From: DATBLZ01 sp036555065
GTDB lineage: Bacteria; Pseudomonadota; Gammaproteobacteria; Steroidobacterales; Rariloculaceae
DNA: 22,723 bases
Assembly: GCA_036555065.1 (NCBI GenBank)
Contig: DATBLZ010000078.1
Coordinates: 1-22,723, forward strand
Reading direction: 5' to 3'
A model generated the notes under the pieces. That model was given only the letters and a program-made list of their open reading frames with translations, ran no database searches and was not told the origin of the DNA. The position numbers and the translations under genes are program-made. Positions 17,507 to 22,723 of this stretch are shown piece by piece (position 1 is the first letter of the stretch; every line of letters starts with the position of its first letter).

Positions 17507-18016
17507 CTAGAGGGTCACTCGTGCGCCAGTGAGTGTGGCGCAGAAGTTCAGAACGTTGCCGCTCAGGTCGGTCCGCACGAATCGCGAGACACCGGTGAAC
17601 GTGAGGCCATCCGCGCCAAGCGTCACGTCGGACTTGATGTCCATCTTGGCGGTGAGAAATCCATTGGCGTCGAAGCTGTGGAACATGAGGCGATAGGCGA
17701 ATGCGTCGTAACCGACTCGCTTCCAGACGCCGTGGCCCGAGCTGCGGGTAGCCGGTGCCGCCCGAGAGCCAAATTCGCTCATCGTCCCGCCGAAGTGGAA
17801 TGTGTTGAATGACGGGAAGGGATTCGGGCCGGAAGGAACGAGCGCGGCCGTCGTGCAGTCGGCAGCCGGCACACGCAATGTCACCACGACCTCCCAGGCA
17901 CCTTCGAGGGTGCTCCTGAGAAACAGCGATCGGAGGTTGTCGTTTGCGGGCGCTTCACCTGTGTGCATCGCCAGAACGGACGCGGCAAGGCAACTGATTA
18001 GTACGGTCTTTCTCAT
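17507..18016 (-). CDS. Small exported beta-rich protein of unknown function
   Basis: 169 residues with a signal peptide ending near EAPAND (about 25). The mature part has LEGAWEVVVTLR, then FHFGGTMSEFGSR, SSGHGVWKRVGYDAFAYR and a series of beta strands up to the C-terminus; Cys54 and Cys159 could pair. The GxW...GHGVWxxVG pattern is seen in small lipocalin-like beta-barrel proteins of unknown role, but I cannot name the family. AGGAG lies eight bases upstream of the ATG at 18016, the best ribosome binding site in this block. It is the first gene of the three-gene run ending at 14031 and follows the regulator gene on the same strand after 139 bases. Confidence 0.75.
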   Translation of the reverse strand: MRKTVLISCLAASVLAMHTGEAPANDNLRSLFLRSTLEGAWEVVVTLRVPAADCTTAALVPSGPNPFPSFNTFHFGGTMSEFGSRAAPATRSSGHGVWKRVGYDAFAYRLMFHSFDANGFLTAKMDIKSDVTLGADGLTFTGVSRFVRTDLSGNVLNFCATLTGARVTL

Positions 18017-18155
18017 GGCAATACTCCTTACGATTGTTAGGTGTGACGTCATGGGCCCGCGGCCGGTTGCGGCACGCGGCCAATGTCGCCGCCTGGGCGT
18101 TACGACGCCATGGAGTTTCGCTGGAGAAAAGCTGGAGTCTACGAGGAGAGGCGTG

Positions 18156-20057
18156 CTACTGCGGCGGATAGTCTTCCATGACGCATTCGCAGCGACGCAG
18201 CAGATCCTGAAACCGTGGGTCTGTGTGGAGTAACCGGAACCTGGTGTCAGTTGGGAGACCCGGCAGGTTGACGTCACGCGTCTCCAGTGCACGCTCGAGC
18301 CACTCGAATGTTGCGTCGGTCTCGCCGAGCAAAGCGTTGATGCCTGCGAACGTGTACGCCGGCATGTACTGGTGACGGGCGCGCTCCGTCATTTCTTCGA
18401 GCAGCGCCCGCACCTCGTCGACGCGCCCGAGCCGAACCAGGAGGTTCGCGCGCGCCGTGTAGGTCAACGAGTGACCGCCCGAGAGCCTTGTCGCATCCGA
18501 GTAGGCCTCTAGCGCTTCTTCCTCGTCACCGAGCACGGCCCATGCACGACCGAGATAGTAGTGTCCAAGCCAGAATTCTGGATTGATCGCTATCGTTTGT
18601 TGGGCGAACTCGAGCGCCCCCTCGGCATCGCCCGACGACAATGCGACGTTGGCGGAGTTCGCGAACGCGAGTGCGAACGTAGGGTCTAGCTCTCGGGAGC
18701 GACGGAGCATTTCGACCGCTTCGAGCTCTTCATCGCGCAACAGAGAAACGCCGAGGAGCAGATGTGCTTGGGCGTTATTTGGATCGAGCTTTATCGCCGC
18801 TCTCGCTGCCTGCACTGCGGCTCGGCGGTCCAGATCGCCAAACAGGCTGTAGTAGCCCTTCGCATATTGCGTCTCGGCGAGGTCCGGCCCCAACTGCTGC
18901 GCTCGCCGGAGCGCATCGAGCGCAATCGGTTTGACGACTGCGGGGTCCGCATCCACGGTCCGCATCGATGTGATTGCCGCGAATGCGATTCCTGCCCAGG
19001 CGAGCGCATAGTTGGGATCTTCGACGGTTGCTTGCTCGAAATACTCCAAGGCTCGCCGAATCGAAGCCGGCGTCAACTTGAGCCACTCGTATCGACCCTT
19101 GAGATAGAGCGCGTAGGCCGCAGGGTTCTGCGTCTGGCGCCGGTCGATGGCAGCCGCGACCTCGGGCGAGAGCCGCAATCTGATCTGCTCGGCGATCGCG
19201 ACGCTGAGTTCGCGCTGCAAGCCCAGCACGTTCGTAAGCTCGCGGTCGAGCGAGGCGGACCACAGCTGCTCGCCGTCCGACACGCGCAATAGCCGCGACG
19301 TCACGCGAATGCGGGTTCGATCGAGCCGTAGCGAACTCATGACGACCAAATCGACGCCCAGCGTGCCGCCGATCTCCGCGATCGGCAGCGCGGGCTGCGC
19401 GGGTGCGTGTGCCGCGACGCCGATCACGCGCAGGTTGTCGGGATCGATCTGCGCGAGCGTGGTGCTCGTATCCTCGGCGAGCCCGGAAGCGAGGTAGGCG
19501 AGCCCCTCATCGCCCGTGAGGTTCTCGAACGGCAAGACCGCGATGCGCGCCGGTCCAGGCTCGTTATCCATTACGAGCCACGCGAGCAGGGCGACCGCTG
19601 CCACGACGAGCAACGAAGCTAGTGCAGTGATCGGCGACAGTCGCCATCGGGGCGCGGTCTGCGCGATCACCGCGGCATGGGACGGAACGGCCGGCTCGGA
19701 CGGCGGCGGCTCGGACGCAAGCTTCGGGGGCGTCTCCGCGACTGTGACGACGGGCGCGATGAAACGATAGCCTCGGCCAGGGACGGTCTCGACGAACTTC
19801 GGAGCTTCGGATGAATCGCCGAGAGCGTTGCGCACCTTACGCACGAGCGTATTGAGGCCAGAGTCGAAGTCGATAATGACTTTGGGCGGCCACAACGCCG
19901 CGATGATCTCCTCGCGGGGCACCATACGTCCCGGCTGCTTGACGAGCAGCACGAGCAAATCTAGTGGCCGGCGCTCGAGCTTGACGGGCTCTCCACGCAG
20001 CCGCAGCTCAAAGGCAGCGAGATCCAGCTCGAAATCGCCGAAGCGATAAGTCTGCAT
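18156..20057 (-). CDS. Membrane-bound winged-helix transcriptional regulator with TPR repeats (CadC-like)
   Basis: 633 residues. The N-terminal OmpR/ToxR-type winged helix (1-103) shows GDFELDLAAFELRLRGE, LERRPLDLLVLLV and the wing motif VETVPGRGYRFIAP. A Pro-rich linker leads to one membrane helix (about 142-163). The next part, IAVLPFENLTGDEGLAYLASGLAED (172-196), is the domain found before TPRs in many such regulators. From about 335 to 600 there are TPR-like helices (AYALYLKGRYEW, AQAHLLLGVSLL, FWLGHYYLGRAWAVLGDEEEALEAY). Such proteins bind DNA in the cytoplasm and sense by the periplasmic TPR part. It is divergent from the TonB receptor gene and lies upstream of the three-gene surface block, both likely targets. 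The ATG at 20057 has only a weak ribosome binding site. Confidence 0.93.
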   Translation of the reverse strand: MQTYRFGDFELDLAAFELRLRGEPVKLERRPLDLLVLLVKQPGRMVPREEIIAALWPPKVIIDFDSGLNTLVRKVRNALGDSSEAPKFVETVPGRGYRFIAPVVTVAETPPKLASEPPPSEPAVPSHAAVIAQTAPRWRLSPITALASLLVVAAVALLAWLVMDNEPGPARIAVLPFENLTGDEGLAYLASGLAEDTSTTLAQIDPDNLRVIGVAAHAPAQPALPIAEIGGTLGVDLVVMSSLRLDRTRIRVTSRLLRVSDGEQLWSASLDRELTNVLGLQRELSVAIAEQIRLRLSPEVAAAIDRRQTQNPAAYALYLKGRYEWLKLTPASIRRALEYFEQATVEDPNYALAWAGIAFAAITSMRTVDADPAVVKPIALDALRRAQQLGPDLAETQYAKGYYSLFGDLDRRAAVQAARAAIKLDPNNAQAHLLLGVSLLRDEELEAVEMLRRSRELDPTFALAFANSANVALSSGDAEGALEFAQQTIAINPEFWLGHYYLGRAWAVLGDEEEALEAYSDATRLSGGHSLTYTARANLLVRLGRVDEVRALLEEMTERARHQYMPAYTFAGINALLGETDATFEWLERALETRDVNLPGLPTDTRFRLLHTDPRFQDLLRRCECVMEDYPPQ

Positions 20058-20076
20058 CGACTAAGGCTCTGATTCG

Positions 20077-20088
20077 GACCGCACGGTC
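20077..20088. promoter_or_regulatory. Dyad GACCG-CA-CGGTC between regulator and TonB receptor
   Basis: A perfect five-base inverted repeat with a two-base centre lies 20 bases upstream of the regulator start and directly against a TTGACG hexamer at 20089-20094. It is a candidate operator for the divergent genes, perhaps for the CadC-like regulator itself. The repeat is short, so chance is not excluded. Confidence 0.35.
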
Positions 20089-20117
20089 TTGACGCGCTAT
20101 CCCCCGAGCCAGATTAT
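20089..20117 (+). promoter_or_regulatory. Possible sigma-70 promoter of the TonB receptor gene
   Basis: TTGACG (20089-20094, five of six consensus bases) is followed after 17 bases by GATTAT (20112-20117, four of six). This would start a transcript about 57 bases before the ATG at 20182. It is the best promoter-like pair seen in the window, but still unproven. Confidence 0.35.
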
Positions 20118-20145
20118 TCCATAGCTCCGCAATCTCGGCTCTAAG

Positions 20146-20170
20146 CGTCGCGGCCCGGAACGCCGCGTCG
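20146..20170 (+). promoter_or_regulatory. GC-rich hairpin before the TonB receptor ribosome binding site
   Basis: CGCGGC (20149-20154) and GCCGCG (20162-20167) pair around a seven-base loop. After one T-T mismatch two more pairs extend the stem to touch the GGGGA ribosome binding site at 20170-20174. It could reduce translation of the receptor. GC-rich DNA makes such stems by chance, so confidence is low. Confidence 0.3.
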
Positions 20171-20181
20171 GGGACCCTAGT

Positions 20182-22305
20182 ATGTTCCTCGCTTTCCGCC
20201 GCCGGCTATCGAGTGTGCGCTGCGGTGCCTGCGCCTGCGGCCTGGGCTCCGCCTGTCTGCTCCTGCCCTTCGCGGCACCGAGCCAGCCTTCTGTCGGCGA
20301 CGGGAGCGCGCTCGAGGAGGTCATCGTGACGGCGCGCAAGCTGCCGGAGGATATTTCCAATGTCCCGATGAGCGTACAAGCGTTGTCCGGGGAATATCTC
20401 GGCCGCAGAGATCTTTCGAGCCTTTACGAGCTGCAGTTCGAAATTCCCGGCCTCGTGGTGAACAATCGAGGCATGTTCGGCGCGGGGATCGCGCTGCGTG
20501 GAGTTACGGACGAGGGTGGCGGAAATCTCGCGATCGCCCCGCACGTCAACGGCGTCTACCTCGGCGAATCGAATCTTCTGCTTGCACGCCAATTCGATGT
20601 GGAGCGCGTCGAGATCGTCAAGGGCCCGCAGGGCACGCTGTATGGCCGCAACGCGACGGGCGGCTCGATCAATGTGATCACGCGTGCTCCCGAGGAGGAA
20701 TTCGGTGCGGCTGTCGAAGGGGCTTTCGGCAGCTTCGATACGGCTCGGATTCAGGGCCATGTCAATCTACCGGCCGAGAGCTTCGCTGTGCGCCTCGCGG
20801 TTGCGGGCTCCGAAGGGGATGGGTTCATCCGCAATTCCATCGATGACCGACGCTTCTCGGAGGAAGACTACGTCGGAATGCGCGCGTCGCTGCGCGCGCG
20901 GCCCACTTCCGCGCTGACCATCGACGCAACGGCACAGCGTGTCGAGGACGACGGCGCGATGGGGGAGCTCTGGCTGCCGCGCAAGGACTTTCTGCCCGAT
21001 CCAAGCGACATTCGGTTAACGACGGTAACGCTCGATGATCCTCATCTTTCGACTACGAATGAGCTTGCGAGCGTCGACGTCGCCTACGAGCTCGACAGCT
21101 TGACGCTGCGCTCCATCACGGGCTACGCGCGCAACGTCACCGACGCTCTCGACGACTGCGCGGGCACGCCGCAATTGCGAGGCTGCGCGCGCGGCGTCCG
21201 GCCTCTTCGGTACGAGCAGCGAAGCCAGGAATTGCGCCTCGAATCGATTGCGAACGAATCGCTCGATTGGCTAATCGGTGGCTTCTACTTCGATGCTGAC
21301 GAGACCCGAAGCATGCTATTCAGCGTTCCGGGTATTGCACCCGTGCCGATCAATAACTTCTCGGCGACGGCCGAAGGAACAGCGTATGCGCTATTCGGCG
21401 ACGCAACGTATGCGTTAGGCGCGCGATGGAGCTTGGGCGGCGGGCTGCGGTTCAGTCGCGAGACGCGCCGGGTCGCGAACTTGGGAGGCGACGGCCTCGC
21501 CGACGAGCCGGCGCCCGTGGCTGCCGAGGACTCCTGGGACGACACATCATGGCGGCTCGGTTTCGAGTTCTCGCCGAGCGACCGCATGCTCGTCTATGCG
21601 AACCTCTCGACGGGCTTCAAGAGCGGCGGCATTACAACTGAGCTCTTGCCGAACGGCGAATTCGACGGCTACGCCCCCGAGGAGTTGCTCGCCTTGGAGG
21701 CGGGCATGAGCGCGACTCTGCCTGGTCGGCGTTCAACAGTGCGTGCAAGCGCATTTTTCTATGATTTCGAAAACATGCAGGTGCAGACGATTACCGTGCT
21801 TGCGAACCAAGTGGTGTCGGTCATCGACAACGCGGCCGCGGCGCGCATCGATGGCCTCGACCTCTCCGCGACGACAAGAGTCTCCGACCGTTTAACGGTT
21901 TCCGGTGCGCTCGTATGGATGCCGAGACGGGAGTTCACCGAGTTCGTCAACGCCGTGAACGGGGACATTCTCTCCGGCAACGTGATCAGCCGTGCTCCGG
22001 AGTGGTCCGTTTCGGCCAGGATCGGTTATCGAGCCCCGCTCGCCGGCCGTGGAGAGTTTTCGATCGACCTCGACTATAACTATCGGTCGGAATTCTTCTT
22101 TACGAAGGAGAACGTTGCGCTGCTTGCTCAAGGGGCGTTCGGCCTGTGGAATCTCGGGCTACGGTTCGATGCCTCGGACGCTCGATGGTATGTATTCGCC
22201 TCCGCGCGCAACCTACTCGATACTGACTACTTCAACCAAGTGCTAATACAGTCGGCCCCCGGATACCCAGCCAACTACGAGGCGGGATTCGGGCTGCGAT
22301 TCTAA
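20182..22305 (+). CDS. TonB-dependent outer-membrane receptor
   Basis: 707 residues. A signal sequence (about 1-35) is followed by the TonB box EEVIVTA (45-51). The plug (about 57-170) has PMSVQALSGEYL, LRGVTDEGG, VERVEIVKGPQG and TLYGRNATGGSINVITRAP, as in receptors common in Sphingomonas-like and gammaproteobacterial genomes. The remainder is an outer-membrane barrel ending in FGLRF with a terminal Phe, the assembly signal. A DDCAGTPQLRGC loop could hold an external disulfide. GGGGA lies seven bases before the ATG. The substrate is unknown; no siderophore or sugar genes lie nearby. The next gene begins 13 bases downstream, and the CadC-like regulator is divergent. Confidence 0.95.
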   Translation: MFLAFRRRLSSVRCGACACGLGSACLLLPFAAPSQPSVGDGSALEEVIVTARKLPEDISNVPMSVQALSGEYLGRRDLSSLYELQFEIPGLVVNNRGMFGAGIALRGVTDEGGGNLAIAPHVNGVYLGESNLLLARQFDVERVEIVKGPQGTLYGRNATGGSINVITRAPEEEFGAAVEGAFGSFDTARIQGHVNLPAESFAVRLAVAGSEGDGFIRNSIDDRRFSEEDYVGMRASLRARPTSALTIDATAQRVEDDGAMGELWLPRKDFLPDPSDIRLTTVTLDDPHLSTTNELASVDVAYELDSLTLRSITGYARNVTDALDDCAGTPQLRGCARGVRPLRYEQRSQELRLESIANESLDWLIGGFYFDADETRSMLFSVPGIAPVPINNFSATAEGTAYALFGDATYALGARWSLGGGLRFSRETRRVANLGGDGLADEPAPVAAEDSWDDTSWRLGFEFSPSDRMLVYANLSTGFKSGGITTELLPNGEFDGYAPEELLALEAGMSATLPGRRSTVRASAFFYDFENMQVQTITVLANQVVSVIDNAAAARIDGLDLSATTRVSDRLTVSGALVWMPRREFTEFVNAVNGDILSGNVISRAPEWSVSARIGYRAPLAGRGEFSIDLDYNYRSEFFFTKENVALLAQGAFGLWNLGLRFDASDARWYVFASARNLLDTDYFNQVLIQSAPGYPANYEAGFGLRF

Positions 22306-22318
22306 AGGGAGAGAGTCG

Positions 22319-22723
22319 ATGAAATGCTCGAGAAAGCTAGCCGTGACGTTGACATTGGTCTGTATCACGGGCGGCGCGGCTGCCGAGACCGACTTTTCCG
22401 GCGTCTGGCAGGCCTATGCGAGCGTAGGTCCCGGAGCCGGAGGCGCGGCGGCGCTGACCGAGGAGGGTGCGCGCCTGGTCGACGGGTTCTTCACCGCGCT
22501 CGGCGATAACTACATCGAGCCCGGCGCGTACTGCGTGCCGCCCGGAATGCCCGCGACGATGACGGCGATGGTGAGCTACCCCATCGAGATCATCCACTCA
22601 CCGAACCGGCTCACGATACTGACGGAGCTCGACATGCAGCTGCGGCGCATCTACATGGACGGCCGTGAGTTTCCAGAGGGCTACGTGACTTCGCGCATGG
22701 GCTACTCGATCGGCCATTGGGAA
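22319..22723 (+). CDS. Secreted protein of the WEGDTLVIDT family, cut by the right edge
   Basis: 135 codons are visible. A signal peptide (about 1-22, AAAETDFSGVW) leads to a mature part with IYMDGREFPEGY at 111-122 and MGYSIGHWE at 127-135, where the window ends. The order and wording match the protein at 1490-2236 (IYTDGRDHP then VGHWEGDTLVIDT), so both belong to one family, although the N-terminal halves differ. GGGAGAGAG before the ATG is a good ribosome binding site. It sits 13 bases after the TonB receptor and is almost surely co-transcribed, which suggests a periplasmic partner of that receptor. The function is unknown. Confidence 0.85.
   Translation, partial: MKCSRKLAVTLTLVCITGGAAAETDFSGVWQAYASVGPGAGGAAALTEEGARLVDGFFTALGDNYIEPGAYCVPPGMPATMTAMVSYPIEIIHSPNRLTILTELDMQLRRIYMDGREFPEGYVTSRMGYSIGHWE

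Noticed and set aside
18017..18155. TGACGTCA palindrome and possible promoter in front of the small exported protein gene
   Set aside because: The eight-base palindrome (about 18046-18053) is real but no -35/-10 pair fits around it, and eight-base palindromes are common by chance.

Overview
The window is GC-rich, gene-dense bacterial chromosome carrying 18 complete or nearly complete genes plus one cut off at each end. The TonB-dependent receptor, lipoprotein and Tat signals, RhlE-type helicase, LytTR two-component pair, tannase-family esterase and a GlyGly-CTERM-like tail suggest a diderm proteobacterium. It is most like an environmental gammaproteobacterium of the Steroidobacter/Nevskia/Xanthomonad kind; this placement is an inference from gene content. 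No rRNA, tRNA, CRISPR array, insertion sequence or phage gene was seen, and base composition looks even throughout.

Layout. 1-1010 (-) is a Tat-type FAD oxidoreductase that runs off the left edge. 1101-2236 (+) is a coupled pair: a DUF6152 protein and a secreted protein with a WEGDTLVIDT signature. 2300-2905 (+) is an exported type-1 copper protein, convergent with the RhlE helicase (2915-4210, -). The helicase leader can fold over its own ribosome binding site. 4325-5590 (-) is an APC transporter. 5637-8073 (+) is a compact run of an NTF2-like lipoprotein, a small secreted protein and a DUF6929-like protein with an extra C-terminal module. 8104-8814 (+) is a GIN-domain beta-helix protein, convergent with a LytTR regulator and its LytS-like kinase (8817-10678, -), which overlap by GTGA. 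10865-11971 (+) is an MDR dehydrogenase with a membrane anchor. It overlaps tail-to-tail with a tannase/feruloyl esterase that is translationally coupled to a GFA-family protein (11968-13949, -).

14031-20057 (-) is the most unusual block. A membrane winged-helix/TPR regulator is followed by three exported proteins: a small beta-rich protein, a lipoprotein with a carboxypeptidase-regulatory-like domain and a vWA-like domain, and a Delta-60-repeat propeller with a Calx-beta-like domain and a GlyGly-CTERM-like tail. The last two overlap by GTGA. They look like a surface-displayed system that is not obviously a named one. 20182-22723 (+) is a TonB-dependent receptor followed 13 bases later by a truncated protein of the same family as 1490-2236.

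The genes are mostly about the cell envelope: uptake (TonB receptor, APC), periplasmic or surface proteins of unknown role, and two signalling systems. I see no defence system or mobile island. The best candidates for something undescribed are the regulator-lipoprotein-propeller block, the structured RhlE leader, the DUF6929-module fusion, and the dyads at 13970-13994 and 20077-20088.
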